From: Motilibacter rhizosphaerae
GTDB taxonomy: Bacteria > Actinomycetota > Actinomycetes > Motilibacterales > Motilibacteraceae
Direction: 5' to 3'
Assembly (NCBI RefSeq): GCF_004216915.1
Contig: NZ_SGXD01000004.1
Span: 62,001 to 126,000 of the forward strand
Length of the DNA: 64,000 nt
Positions 23,765 through 33,900 of the stretch are shown one piece after another. The position numbers were made by a program, and so were the translations under genes. Every line of letters starts with the position of its first letter. The stretch's first letter is position 1. Under the pieces are notes generated by a model, which ran no database searches, was not told where the DNA came from, and saw nothing but the letters and a program-made list of their open reading frames with translations.

Positions 23765-25303
23765 GTGCGCGGTCGTGCGGCGAGCAGTCGCCCCCTCCCG
23801 CCCCGTCGGTCGGGGGGAGCGGGGCCGCTCTCCCTCGCCGTCGTGCTGGTGCTCGCGCTCGCGCCCGTGCTGTACGCGCGCTCCGGCGGCCCCGCGGCCC
23901 GGCTGGTCGACGACCTCGCCCAGCTGCTGGCCGCGCTGACGGCGACGGTGTCCAGCGCGCGGCGCGGCCTGCACGGCGAGCCGCGGGCCAGGCGCGCCTG
24001 GCTGCTGCTCGCGCTGGGCACCGGGCTGTGGGCGGCGGGCGAGGCGTACTGGACGTGGGCGGAGGTCGCGCGGCCCGGGCTGCCGTTCCCGAGCTGGGCG
24101 GACGCCGGGTTCCTGCTCTTCCCGCCCGCGGCAGCGGCGGGCCTGCTGTCCTGGCCGACCGCGTCCCTGCGCGGCCCGGCCCGCTGGCGCAGCCTGCTCG
24201 ACGGGCTCATGGTCGCCGGGTCGCTGTTCGTGCTCAGCTGGGCGACGACGCTCGGCGCGATCGTCGCCGGGGGCGGCCGGCCGTTCCCGCTCGCGGTCTC
24301 CCTCGCGTACCCCGTCTGGGACGTCGCGCTGCTCTCGGTGACCCTGGTCGTCGTCATGCGCACGCGCGAGCGCGCGCGCTCGGCGCTGGCGCTCGTCAGC
24401 GCCGGGCTGGCCGCGCTGGCCTTCGCCGACTCCGCGTTCTCCTACCTCGTCGCGCTGGACCGCTACGCCACGGGCTCCGTCGTCGACGCCGGGTGGGTGG
24501 GCGGCTTCCTCCTCCTGGCACTGGCTGCTGCCCGCGGCACCATCGGGCCCGAGGTGCCCGTGGCCGGAGCGCCCCGGGTCGTGCCGGGCTCGCGGGCGCT
24601 GTTCGCGTACGTGCCGGCGGTGCTCGCCGTCGTCGTCTGCGCCACCGGCGACGTCCGCGACCGCGTCGACCGCGTCGTCGACAGCGCGACGCTGCTCGTC
24701 ATGGGGGTGCTGCTCGTCCGCCAGCTGCTCGTCGTGCTCGACAACCGCCGGCTGCTCGCCCGGCTGGTCACCGCGGAGCACGAGCTGCGCCACCGCGCCT
24801 TCCACGACGGGCTGACCGGGCTGGCGAACCGCGCCCTGCTCGGCGACCTGCTCCACGCCGCCTGCGACACCCACCGCGCCGAGGGCGTGCCGGTCGCCCT
24901 CGTCTACTGCGACCTGGACGGCTTCAAGGTCGTCAACGACGAGCTCGGCCACGACGCCGGCGACCAGGCCATCTGCGCCTCGGCCGAGCGGCTCCGCGCG
25001 GTGACGCGGGCGAGCGACACGGTCGCGCGGGTGGGCGGCGACGAGTTCGCCATCCTCCTGCAGGACGCGGCGTCCGCCGACCTCGTCGCCGAGCGCATCG
25101 TGGCGGCGTTCGCGCAGCCGGCGTCGGTCGCGGGCGCGGAGGTCCGCCTCGGGGCCAGCGTCGGCGTCGCCGTCGTCGGTCCGGACGACGCCCCCGTCAC
25201 GCCGTCGGAGCTGCTGCACCGCGCGGACACCGCGATGTACGCCGCCAAGCGCGCGGGCAAGGGGCGGGCCGTGCGCTGGCCCGTCGCGCACGCGCTCCCG
25301 TAG
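23765..25303 (+). CDS. Membrane-bound diguanylate cyclase (GGDEF)
   Basis: 512 residues. An N-terminal block of about 8-10 membrane helices (to residue about 325), then one GGDEF domain with intact RVGGDEF and an RxxD inhibitory site (RASD) five residues before it. It should make c-di-GMP with product feedback. The membrane block carries DAGFLLFPP, YPVWDVALLSV and ADSAFSYL, also found in altered form in the GGDEF-EAL protein at 38105, so both use the same uncharacterised input domain. GAGGTGA (23754-23760) precedes GTG 23765. Confidence 0.9.
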   Translation: MRGRAASSRPLPPRRSGGAGPLSLAVVLVLALAPVLYARSGGPAARLVDDLAQLLAALTATVSSARRGLHGEPRARRAWLLLALGTGLWAAGEAYWTWAEVARPGLPFPSWADAGFLLFPPAAAAGLLSWPTASLRGPARWRSLLDGLMVAGSLFVLSWATTLGAIVAGGGRPFPLAVSLAYPVWDVALLSVTLVVVMRTRERARSALALVSAGLAALAFADSAFSYLVALDRYATGSVVDAGWVGGFLLLALAAARGTIGPEVPVAGAPRVVPGSRALFAYVPAVLAVVVCATGDVRDRVDRVVDSATLLVMGVLLVRQLLVVLDNRRLLARLVTAEHELRHRAFHDGLTGLANRALLGDLLHAACDTHRAEGVPVALVYCDLDGFKVVNDELGHDAGDQAICASAERLRAVTRASDTVARVGGDEFAILLQDAASADLVAERIVAAFAQPASVAGAEVRLGASVGVAVVGPDDAPVTPSELLHRADTAMYAAKRAGKGRAVRWPVAHALP

Positions 25304-25346
25304 CTGCCGCGCTGCGCCGGCCCGGGCGCAGCGGTTGGATGGCCGG

Positions 25347-26441
25347 GTGGAGCAGTGGGACCTCGTCGTCGCGGGCGCCGGGCCGGCGGGAGCCGCCGCC
25401 GCCCTCGCGGCGCTGCGCGCGCGTCCCGGCGCGGCCGTGCTCCTGCTCGACCGCGCGGACTTCCCCCGGGACAAGGTCTGCGGCGACGGCCTGGCCCCGC
25501 ACGCGGTCGACGTGCTCGCCGGGCTCGGCGTCGACCCGACCGAGGGCTACCCGGAGGTCCGGGACCTCCGCGTCGACGTGGTCGGAGGCGCGGAGGCCCG
25601 GGGCCGGCTCCCCGCCCGGTCGTACGTCGTGCCCCGGCGCGTCCTCGACGCCCGGCTCGTCGAGGCCGCGCAGTCCGCGGGTGCCCGGCTCGTGCGGCAC
25701 CGGGTGCGCTCCGTCCGCACGACCGGCGAGGGCGTCGTCGTCGACGACCGCTGGCGCGCACCGGTCGTCGTCGGCGCGGACGGCGCGTCGTCCGCCGTGG
25801 CCCGCGCCTGCGGCGTGGCGCCGTCGAGCCGGCTGGCGCTCGCCGTCCGGGGCTACGTGCCGGCGACCGGCGCCGCCCAGCGGCTCCGGCTGGTCCCCCG
25901 CCGCGCCGTCCCCGCGTACGCGTGGGAGTTCCCCGTCGGCGACGGCAGCGCCAACACGGGGTACGGCGAGGCCCTCCCGCCCGGCGGCCTGCGGCGGGCG
26001 CAGCTCGCGGACCGGCTCGCCGAGCTGCTCCCCGACGCCGTGCCGGGCGAGCTCACCGGCCACCTGCTCCCGCTCTCGTCGGGCCGCGCCCGGCTCGGTC
26101 CCGGCCCGGTCCTGCTGGCCGGCGACGCGGCGGGGCTCGTCAACCCGCTGAGCGGCGAGGGGATCTACTACGCGGTGGAGAGCGGGCGGCTCGCCGGCGA
26201 GGTCGCGGTCAGCGGGGTCGCGGACCCCGGCACCGCGTACGCCGCCCGGCTGCGCGCGCGGCTCGGGCCGCACCTGCGGGCCACGGCGCTCGCCGCCTCG
26301 CTGGCCGCCCGGCCCGGCGTGCTGCGGGCGGGGGTGCGCGCCGCCGCACGCGACGAGCGGGCCTTCGCCGACCTCGTGGAGCTGGCGCTCGGCCGCGGGC
26401 GGCTCACCCCGCGGCTCGTCGGCGGGCTGCTGCTGCCCTAG
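25347..26441 (+). CDS. Geranylgeranyl-reductase-family FAD oxidoreductase
   Basis: 364 residues. FAD-binding GAGPAGAAAA at residues 9-18, DFPRDKVCGDGLAP as the family's second signature, and GDAAGLVNPLSGEGIYYAVESG for the ribityl-binding region. The family reduces isoprenoid double bonds (menaquinone, phospholipid, chlorophyll tails) or acts as halogenase/hydroxylase-like enzymes. Actinobacterial members often reduce menaquinone. GTG 25347 follows TTGGAT by 6 nt. Shares a CTAG stop with the convergent small gene. Confidence 0.85.
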   Translation: MEQWDLVVAGAGPAGAAAALAALRARPGAAVLLLDRADFPRDKVCGDGLAPHAVDVLAGLGVDPTEGYPEVRDLRVDVVGGAEARGRLPARSYVVPRRVLDARLVEAAQSAGARLVRHRVRSVRTTGEGVVVDDRWRAPVVVGADGASSAVARACGVAPSSRLALAVRGYVPATGAAQRLRLVPRRAVPAYAWEFPVGDGSANTGYGEALPPGGLRRAQLADRLAELLPDAVPGELTGHLLPLSSGRARLGPGPVLLAGDAAGLVNPLSGEGIYYAVESGRLAGEVAVSGVADPGTAYAARLRARLGPHLRATALAASLAARPGVLRAGVRAAARDERAFADLVELALGRGRLTPRLVGGLLLP

Positions 26442-26659
26442 CCGTCCGCGTCCTCGCCGAGCGACTCGCGGGCGTGCTGCACCGCGTCGTACGACTCGTC
26501 CACGCCGATCTCGGGGTCGGGCGTGCGGAACGGCGTGTCGCGCTGCTCGCCCTCCACGCCGAAGCCGGGGGCGGTCTCGGGCGCACCGGCGCCGGGGTCG
26601 GCGGCGGCGACCTCCTCGTCGCGGTCGGGGTGGGGCACGAACGGCTCGATCGTCGACAT
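26438..26659 (-). CDS. Small acidic protein of unknown function
   Basis: 73 residues, strongly acidic, Pro-rich, no membrane segment, likely disordered; not recognised. Supported by a leaderless start (TACGCG, 26666-26671, 6 nt before ATG) and by the CTAG stop overlap with the neighbouring gene. Lies 17 bp downstream of the TauE/SafE gene in the same direction. Confidence 0.6.
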   Translation of the reverse strand: MSTIEPFVPHPDRDEEVAAADPGAGAPETAPGFGVEGEQRDTPFRTPDPEIGVDESYDAVQHARESLGEDADG

Positions 26660-26676
26660 GCCCGTCGCGTACCCCG

Positions 26677-27429
26677 TCAGCGCAGCAGCGAGACCAGCGC
26701 GCAGAGCCCGATGACGACGACGAGCCCGCGCAGCCAGGGCGCGGGCAGCTGCCGGCCGTACCTCCCGGCGACGACGCCGCCCAGTGTCGAGCCGACCGCG
26801 AGCAGGAGCGCGGCGACCCAGTCGACGTGCGCGACACAGGCGAAGACCACCGCCGCGGTGCCGTTGACGAGCGCGGCGAGGACGTTCTTCGCCGCGTTGA
26901 TGCGCTGCAGCGACTCGTCGAGCAGGGCGCCCATCATCCCGATGAGCAGCACCCCCTGGGCGGCGCCGAAGTAGCCGCCGTAGACCCCCGAGCCGAGCAC
27001 CCCGACCCACAGCAGCGGGCCGCCGGTCCGCGGCTCGTCGCGCTGACGGGCGGCCGCGCGCGCGGCGATGCGCGGCTGGAGCACGACCAGCACGCACGCG
27101 AGCGCGACGAGGACCGGCACGACCGCCTTGAACGCCGCCGGCGGCAGCACGAGGAGCAGCACCGCGCCGACCAGGCCGCCGAGCGCGGACAGCGACCCGA
27201 GCAGGAGCAGCCGCGAGCGCTGGCCGGAGAGCTCCCGGCGGTAGCCCACGGCGCCGCTCACCGACCCCGGCACCAGCCCGAGGGTGTTCGAGACGTTGGC
27301 CGTCACGGGCGGGAGGCCGACCGCGAGCAGCACCGGGAAGGTCACGAGCGTGCCCGACCCGACGAGGGTGTTGATGCCGCCGGCGGCGACCCCGGCGGCC
27401 GCCACGGCGAGGGCCTGCAGCGGGCTCAC
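26677..27429 (-). CDS. Sulfite exporter TauE/SafE family protein
   Basis: 250 residues, about eight membrane helices. Family motif GGINTLVGSGTLVTFPVLL near the N-terminus and a second-half repeat GGYFGAAQGVLLIG. TauE/SafE proteins export sulfite, sulfoacetate or other organic anions. GTG 27429 overlaps the PfkB kinase stop by 4 bp (GTGA), so the two are coupled, perhaps because the kinase pathway yields an anionic product. Substrate unproven. Confidence 0.87.
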   Translation of the reverse strand: MSPLQALAVAAAGVAAGGINTLVGSGTLVTFPVLLAVGLPPVTANVSNTLGLVPGSVSGAVGYRRELSGQRSRLLLLGSLSALGGLVGAVLLLVLPPAAFKAVVPVLVALACVLVVLQPRIAARAAARQRDEPRTGGPLLWVGVLGSGVYGGYFGAAQGVLLIGMMGALLDESLQRINAAKNVLAALVNGTAAVVFACVAHVDWVAALLLAVGSTLGGVVAGRYGRQLPAPWLRGLVVVIGLCALVSLLR

Positions 27430-28484
27430 GCGTCGGAGGCCCGGGCGAGGGTGGCGCTGGCGCGGCGCCCGCTGCGCAGCGGCGGCGGCGGCAGCACGTC
27501 GGGCAGGAACGCGTAGCGCGCCCGCCACTCCCGGGCGACGGTCGAGCCCGCGTCCGCCTCCTGCGAGACCCGTGCCCACCAGTCGGCGAGGTCCCCCCAG
27601 CCGGGTGCGGCGAGCGAGCCGCCCACCTCCTGCACCGAGAGGGCCGCGCAGAGGTTGGCGAAGGCGAGCCGCTGCGCCAGCGGCCACCCCTCGAGCGTCC
27701 CGAGCACGAGGGCGGCGCCGAAGACGTCACCCGCGCCCGTCGGGTCGTACGCGTCGACGGGCAGCGACGGCGCCCACTCCTCCTCGCCGGTCGTCGCGTC
27801 GACCGCGATCGAGCCCTGCCCGCCGCAGGTGACGACGGCGAGCGGGACGCGGTCGGCGAGCCGGGCGAGCGCGGCCCGGGGGTCCTCGGTGCGGGTGTAC
27901 GCCATCGCCTCCACGCTGTTGGGCAGGAAGGCGTGGCAGCCCGCGAGGCGGTCGAGGGTGCTCGTCGGCCACTCCTGGGCCGGGTCCCACCCGAGGTCGG
28001 CGAAGAGCAGGCCGCCGCGGGCGCGGGCCGCCGCGAGCAGGTCGTCCTCGTCGGAGGCCAGGTGGACGAAGCCCGCCCGCGCCGGCGGGGTGTGCTCGAG
28101 CAGCTCGCGGGCGGCGACCGGGCTGCGGTGCTCGTGGGTCACCATGCTGCGGTCGCGGGAGACGGCGAGCGAGACGGTGACCGGCGAGTGCCAGCCGGGG
28201 ACCCGGCGGCTCCCCCGCAGGTCGACGCCCTCCTGGTCGGTCAGCGTCGACCAGCAGAAGTCGCCGTAGACGTCGTCGCCGAAGGTCGAGGCGAGCGTCG
28301 TGCGCAGCCCGAGCCGCGCCGCCGCCACGGCGAGGTTGGCGACGCCGCCCGGGCAGGAGCCCATCCCCTGCGCCCAGACCTCGGCGCCCGGGGCCGGCAT
28401 CGCGGGCAGCCCGGTGAGGACGATGTCGAGGTACACCGTCCCGTGCAGCCAGAGGTCGTGCTCCACGGCGTCCCCGGACTCCAC
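27426..28484 (-). CDS. PfkB-family carbohydrate kinase
   Basis: 352 residues. PfkB motif 1 GSCPGGVANLAVAAARLG and motif 2 YDPTGAGDVFGAALV with catalytic Asp. Phosphorylates a sugar or nucleoside. Start is uncertain: GTG 28484 has AGGTGGG 3 nt upstream, GTG 28466 has GGGGAC. The C-terminal extension with WWARVSQEADAG and a basic tail is longer than usual. Divergent from the GH4 glycosidase 46 bp away and coupled to TauE/SafE, so likely part of a local sugar pathway. Confidence 0.87.
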   Translation of the reverse strand: MESGDAVEHDLWLHGTVYLDIVLTGLPAMPAPGAEVWAQGMGSCPGGVANLAVAAARLGLRTTLASTFGDDVYGDFCWSTLTDQEGVDLRGSRRVPGWHSPVTVSLAVSRDRSMVTHEHRSPVAARELLEHTPPARAGFVHLASDEDDLLAAARARGGLLFADLGWDPAQEWPTSTLDRLAGCHAFLPNSVEAMAYTRTEDPRAALARLADRVPLAVVTCGGQGSIAVDATTGEEEWAPSLPVDAYDPTGAGDVFGAALVLGTLEGWPLAQRLAFANLCAALSVQEVGGSLAAPGWGDLADWWARVSQEADAGSTVAREWRARYAFLPDVLPPPPLRSGRRASATLARASDA

Positions 28485-28529
28485 GTCCCACCTGCTCCCC
28501 TGCTCGGCGCTGCGGCTAGCGTTCCCCTC

Positions 28530-29870
28530 GTGCGGCTCGCCGTGGTCGGTGGCGGGGGCTTCCGGGTCCCCCTTGTCTACCGTGCGCTCCTCGCGGGCCG
28601 CGCGGGGGCTCCGCGCGTCTCCGAACTGCGGCTCACCGACACCGACCCCGCCCGGCTCGACGTCGTCGCGCGGGTGCTCGCCGGGATGGGCGCCGGACGC
28701 GCCGACGCGCCGCGCGTCGTCGCCGCGCCCTCGCTGGCCGCGGCCCTGCAGGGGGCGGACGCGGTCTTCGCCGCCGTGCGCGCGGGAGGCGCCGCCGGGC
28801 GGGTGCGCGACGAGCGGACCGCGCTCGGGCTCGGGCTGCTGGGGCAGGAGACCGTCGGTGCCGGCGGGCTGTCGTACGCCCTGCGCAGCGTCCCGGCCGC
28901 GCTCGAGCTGGCGCACGCCGTGGCCGAGCACGCTCCGCGCGCCTGGGTCGTCGACTTCACCAACCCCGCGGGCATCGTCACCGAGGCGATGCAGCAGGTC
29001 CTCGGCGAGCGGGTCATCGGGATCTGCGACTCCCCCGTCGCGCTCGCGCGGCGCGCCGCCAGGGCGCTCGGCCTGGACCCCTCCGCGGTGCAGCCGGACT
29101 ACGTCGGGCTCAACCACGCGGGCTGGTTGCGGGCGCTCGTCGCCGACGGCGTCGACCACCTGCCGCGGCTGCTCGCCGACGACGCCGCGCTCGCGACCTT
29201 CGAGGAGGGTCGGCTGTTCGGCGGGGAGCTGCTGCGCGCGCTCGGCGCCCTGCCGAACGAGTACCTCTGGTACCACTACCGCCGGGCGGCCGCCCTGGGC
29301 TCCGTCGACGCGCAGGAGCGCACCCGCGGCGAGGTGGTCCGCGCCCAGCAGGAGGAGTTCTACGCCGCGGCCGCCGGCGCCGCTCCCGAGCAGGCGCTGG
29401 GGGCGTGGCTGCGGGCACTGGGGGCGCGGGAGGAGACGTACTTCGCCGAGGGCCGCTCCGGGGCCGCCCGCGACGCGGCGGACGTGGCCGACGAGGGCTA
29501 CGAGGGCGTCGCGCTGGACCTGCTCGGTGCGCTGTCCGGCGCCGGGGCGCGGCGGCTGGTGCTCGACGTGCGCAACGGGACGACGCTGCCGGCGCTGCCC
29601 GCCGACGGGGTCGTCGAGGTGGTCTGCGAGGTGGACGAGCACGGCGCGCGCCCGCTGCCCGCCGCGCCGCTCACGCTGCACCAGACGGGGCTGCTCGCGG
29701 CGCTCAAGGCGAGCGAGCGCGCCGTCCTCGCCGCCGCCACGACGCCTCCGGGCAGCGCCCAGGACGCGGAGCTGCTGCGGGCGTTCACGTACGCGCCGCT
29801 CATCGCCGACGTCGACCGGGCGCGGGACCTGCTGCGCGGGTACGGGCTGGGCGGGGACGGGCCGGTCTAG
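28530..29870 (+). CDS. Glycoside hydrolase family 4 (6-phospho-beta-glucosidase type)
   Basis: 446 residues. NAD+-binding VVGGGGFRVPLVYRALL at the N-terminus, VDFTNPAGIVTEA, metal-binding Cys in IGICDSP and His in LNHAGW. GH4 enzymes hydrolyse phosphorylated or plain disaccharides by an NAD+/Mn2+ redox-elimination route. Similarity points to the 6-phospho-beta-glucosidase branch (CelF/LicH). No PTS genes are in the window. Leaderless start: TAGCGT (28517-28522), 7 nt, GTG. Stop shares CTAG with the next gene. Confidence 0.9.
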   Translation: MRLAVVGGGGFRVPLVYRALLAGRAGAPRVSELRLTDTDPARLDVVARVLAGMGAGRADAPRVVAAPSLAAALQGADAVFAAVRAGGAAGRVRDERTALGLGLLGQETVGAGGLSYALRSVPAALELAHAVAEHAPRAWVVDFTNPAGIVTEAMQQVLGERVIGICDSPVALARRAARALGLDPSAVQPDYVGLNHAGWLRALVADGVDHLPRLLADDAALATFEEGRLFGGELLRALGALPNEYLWYHYRRAAALGSVDAQERTRGEVVRAQQEEFYAAAAGAAPEQALGAWLRALGAREETYFAEGRSGAARDAADVADEGYEGVALDLLGALSGAGARRLVLDVRNGTTLPALPADGVVEVVCEVDEHGARPLPAAPLTLHQTGLLAALKASERAVLAAATTPPGSAQDAELLRAFTYAPLIADVDRARDLLRGYGLGGDGPV

Positions 29871-30034
29871 CGGGCGGGACGCACCCGCACCGGCTGGGCG
29901 AGGCGCTGCGCGACGGTCTGCCGCGCGGTGGCGCGGGCGCGCTCGCGCGCCTCGCGGAAGTACGTGTCGGCGTCGATCTCGCCGCTGACCCAGCGCTGGC
30001 CCTGCACGTCGGTGACCGCCTCGCGCCGCACCAT
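29867..30034 (-). CDS. Small basic protein of unknown function
   Basis: 55 residues from ATG 30034, with a near-perfect AGGAGG 5 nt upstream; a GTG at 30091 would give 74 residues but has no such site. Sequence contains QRWVSGEIDADTYFREARE, reminiscent of short actinobacterial proteins with an SHOCT-like helix, followed by a basic helix. 58 bp downstream of the GAF gene, probably co-transcribed. Stop overlaps GH4 through CTAG. Confidence 0.65.
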   Translation of the reverse strand: MVRREAVTDVQGQRWVSGEIDADTYFREARERARATARQTVAQRLAQPVRVRPAR

Positions 30035-30092
30035 GCGCGCCTCCTGCCGCCGGGGGCGGCCGCTGCTGCGGCCCGCCCGTCCTGGTCCCACG

Positions 30093-30890
30093 CTACATCC
30101 CTTCCCCTCGCACGAGGGCCTCAGCCAGGCCGGCCGCCAGCAGGCCCGCGAGCACGCGCACCACCTCGACGTCGGTCGCCGTGAGGTCCCCCACCGCGGG
30201 CGCGTCGACGGTGAGCAGCCCGAGCGGCGTCGCCCCGGCCTGCACCGAGGCGGCGATGACCGTGCGGTAGCCGCTGCGCGGGCTCGGGGTCACCAGCGGG
30301 TTCGCGTCCACGTCGTCGACCAGCACGATGTCGCCGGTGTGGACGAGGTCGAGGACGTAGTCGCCGTCGGCCGTGCCGCTCTGGAACGACGCGCGCGGCG
30401 GCGCGGGCCGCCCCGCCCAGGTCTCGCGCTGCAGCACCTCGAGCTGGTCGTCGAGCCGGTAGAACGCGCTGCGCGCCGCGGCGGTCGTCACGCGGACCGC
30501 GGCGTCCACCGCCGCCTGCGCGAGCCGGCCGGTGACGAGGCTGCGGTCCTCGGCCGTGGGCGCGACCGCGAGCTCGCCGAGGTACGCCGTGAGCGGGGCC
30601 AGCGCGCCGTTGAGCGTGAGCGCGAACGCGACCTGCGCGTCCTCGGCGACCCGCTGGGCGGTCTCGACGCGCGCCGCGTCCCTGCGCTTCTGCAGCGCGG
30701 TCGCGAGGACCCCGGTCACCGCGCAGAGCACGCCGGCGGCGAGCAGCCAGGCCCGCTCGGCGCCGGACGCCCGCCCGGCGAACGCGCCGCAGAGGACGCC
30801 GCCGCCCGCGGCCGCCGCGGTGACGGCGATGAGCGCGACGGTGAGCGCCCGCTCCCGCTCCGGGCTCGCCGCCGCCGCCACCTCGTCCAC
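30093..30890 (-). CDS. Membrane-anchored GAF-domain protein
   Basis: 265 residues. Two adjacent membrane helices (about residues 15-65), a coiled-coil-like helix (QKRRDAARVETAQRVAEDAQ) and a C-terminal GAF domain (about 110-255, with FQSGTADGDYVLDL and TPLGLLTVDAP). No kinase or output domain, so it may sense a small ligand and pass the signal by protein contact. Leaderless: TACTGT (30898-30903), 7 nt, GTG. Divergent from the LamG protein gene. Confidence 0.8.
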   Translation of the reverse strand: MDEVAAAASPERERALTVALIAVTAAAAGGGVLCGAFAGRASGAERAWLLAAGVLCAVTGVLATALQKRRDAARVETAQRVAEDAQVAFALTLNGALAPLTAYLGELAVAPTAEDRSLVTGRLAQAAVDAAVRVTTAAARSAFYRLDDQLEVLQRETWAGRPAPPRASFQSGTADGDYVLDLVHTGDIVLVDDVDANPLVTPSPRSGYRTVIAASVQAGATPLGLLTVDAPAVGDLTATDVEVVRVLAGLLAAGLAEALVRGEGM

Positions 30891-30962
30891 GTCCCGGACA
30901 GTAGCGGCCGGCACCGACAGCCCCGGACCGCACGCGCCCGTCCGCTCAAGGAGGGCGGCCCG

Positions 30963-33900
30963 GTGGCCGACATCCGGGGTGTGCGGGGGCGTTCGAGGCG
31001 GTGGCTGGTCCCCGTGGTGGCCGTGGCGGTGCTGCTCGGCGCACCCGCGGCCGCCCTCGCGGCCTTCACGGCCACCGGCACCTCGTCGTCCACCCTGACG
31101 GCCGCGAGCCACTTCAACACCTACCGCGAAGCGGTCGCGGCGAACTCCGCGTCCTCGTCCTACCGGCTGGACGAGAGCCGGTCCTCGAGCGCCCAGTCGG
31201 CGATGACCGACAGCGGGACGGCCGCGGCGAACGGCGTCGTCGAGCCGCCCACCAACGGCGCCCTCGGCATCTGGTCGTTCGACAGCCTGAACGCCGGGCA
31301 GAGCACGGCCAGCACGGCGTACGACGACTCGGGGGCCGCGAACTCCCTCGTGCTCGGCGGCGGGGCCCGCATCGACAGCACCGGGCACGCCGGCTCGGCC
31401 CTGGCCACCACCGCCGACGGGGCCGTCACCTCGTCGAGCGTCCCCTTCCACACCAACGCGAGCTTCACGGCGTCGACGTGGGTGTGGCTGACGGACGCGG
31501 AGTCGTCCTGGCGCACGGCCCTGGCGGCCCGGGGGGCCGCGGGCAGCGCGTTCTTCCTGCAGTACAACTCCCAGGTCGGCAAGTGGTCCTTCGTCGCGAC
31601 GCGCAGCGACGCCAACGCTCCCGTCGCGGACTCGGCGATCGGCACCTCGACGCCGCAGACGAGGACGTGGACGCTGCTCACCGGTGTCTTCGACGCCACC
31701 GCCGGGACGATCTCGCTCTACGTCAACGGGACCCTCGAGAGCACGGTCGCCCACACCACGACGTGGGACGCGCAGACCGCGGTCTACGCCGGGCAGAACT
31801 GGTACGGCTCCCAGGCGGTCGACCAGTGGCGCGGCCGCATCGACGACGCCACGGTCTGGCAGCGCGCCCTGTCGGGCAGCGAGGTGTCGACGCTCGCCGG
31901 CGGCGGGTCGGTCAGCTCGACCGGCCTGGCGCTGAGCTGGTCGATGGCCGAGGGCACCGGCACCACGACGGCGGACGGCTCGGGGAGCGGCGTGACCGGC
32001 ACGCTCACCGGCGGGGCGACCTGGCTGAGCGGGCGGGTGGGAGGCACGTACGCCGTCGCGATGGGCGGCGGGCACGCGGACGCCACGCGCAGCGACCTCG
32101 ACATCACCAAGCCGTTCACCGTCGCGGCCTGGGTGTTCCTCAAGGGGACGAGCACGCACTTCCAGACCGCGGTCAGCGTGCCTGACGGGCCGGCGTGGGA
32201 CGGGGCCTGGCTGCAGGCGGACAGCAGCGGCAAGTGGCGGTTCGCGATGAGCAACCTCGCGGCGTACAACGCCAGCGGGACCAGCGACAACGCCATCAGC
32301 AGCGCCAGCGCCGCGACCAACACCTGGGTCTACCTCACCGGGGTCTACACCGGCACCCAGCTCCTGCTCTACGTCAACGGCACCCAGGACGGCTCCATCG
32401 CCCACACGCAGACCCAGGCGTCGACGGGACCACTGCGCCTGGGCCAGGCCATCAGCGACGCCTCGACCTCGGACCAGTGGACCGGCTCCGTCGACGACGT
32501 CCGCGTCTGGCAGCGCGCCTTCACCGCCAGCGACGTCACCGCGGTGACCACCGCCGTCGGCCAGCCGCCCGCGACCGAGTACCCCCTCGACGGCGGCAGC
32601 GGCACCACGGTCGCGGACGCCTCCGCGCACGGGAACCTGGGGACCGTCACCGGGGCGGTCACCTGGTCGTCGGGCTCGGCCACGACCTCGATGGGCGCGC
32701 ACCTGGAGTTCCCCGGCTCGACGTCGGCGTACGTCTCGGGCGCGAAGCAAGCGGTGCGGACCGACCAGACCTTCACGGTCGGGGCGTGGGTGCGCCCGAC
32801 GGCCACCGGCGCGTACCGGACGGCGGTCGCGGAGTACGGGTCGACCGCCCCGGCCTTCAACCTGCAGGCGACGAGCTCCGGCAACTGGAGCTTCACGATG
32901 CTCAGCCAGGACACCGCGGCGCCCAGCGCGTACGCGTCCTTCGGGGGCGCCCCCGTGGTGGGCCAGTGGACCTACCTCACCGGCGTCTACGACGCGACGG
33001 CCGGCACCGCGACGCTCTGGATCAACGGCGTCGCGCAGTCCCCCGCGACCGTGAGCGCGCGCTTCAACGGCGCGAACCTCCGGGTCGGCGGCAGCCTCTA
33101 CGCCGGCGCCTCCGTCGACGGGTGGTCGGGCGGGATCGACGACGTGCGCCTGTGGCAGCGGGCGCTCTCGAGCGCCGAGATCACCGCCCTCGCCGAGGGG
33201 CGGGGGCAGACGATGGCCACGGAGTACCGCCTGGACGAGGGCTCGGGGACCGCGCTGACCGACACGTCCACGGCCGCGACCAGCAACGCCGGCACGGTCA
33301 CGGGGTCCGCGACGTGGGCGACCGGCTCGGCGACCACGCCGTACGGCGCGCACCTGGAGTTCAGCAACGACGTCACCTCCTACGCCGGCAGCGCCTCGCC
33401 GGGGATCGACACGAGCCAGAGCTACACGGCCAGCGCGTGGGTGCGCCTCAACGCCGTCGACGGCACGTACCGCACGGCCGTCTCCGAGGTGAGCACGACC
33501 GTCGCGGCGTTCTTCCTCCAGTACGACGCGGTCAACGGGGACTGGAACTTCACCGTCACCGGCTCCAACGCGTCGAGCCCTGCTCGCTACATGGCCCACG
33601 GCGGCGTCCCTGCCGCCGGGGTGTGGACGCTGCTGACGGGCGTCTTCGACTCCTCCGCCGGGACCGCGACGCTGTACGTCAACGGCGGGCAGGTCTCCAG
33701 CGTCAGCGGGGTCTCGAGCTGGGCGGCGCCGAGCCTGCGCATCGGGCGGGCGAGGTACGGCGGCGCGGCGACCGACCCGTGGAACGGCGGCGTCGACGAC
33801 GTCCGCCTCTGGCAGCAGGCGCTGAGCGCCAGCCAGGTCTCGGCGCTCGCGGGCGTCCCCCGCCCGGACGTGCGCGCGGTAGCTGGACTCCCCGGCGCCC

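Noticed and set aside
25335-25346. Earlier TTG start for the geranylgeranyl-reductase-like gene
   Set aside because: The bases TTGGAT look like a -10 element 6 nt before GTG 25347, and residues added are not part of the FAD motif.
29867-30091. GTG 30091 start for the small basic protein
   Set aside because: ATG 30034 has an AGGAGG at ideal distance; the upstream 19 residues are Gly/Arg-rich.
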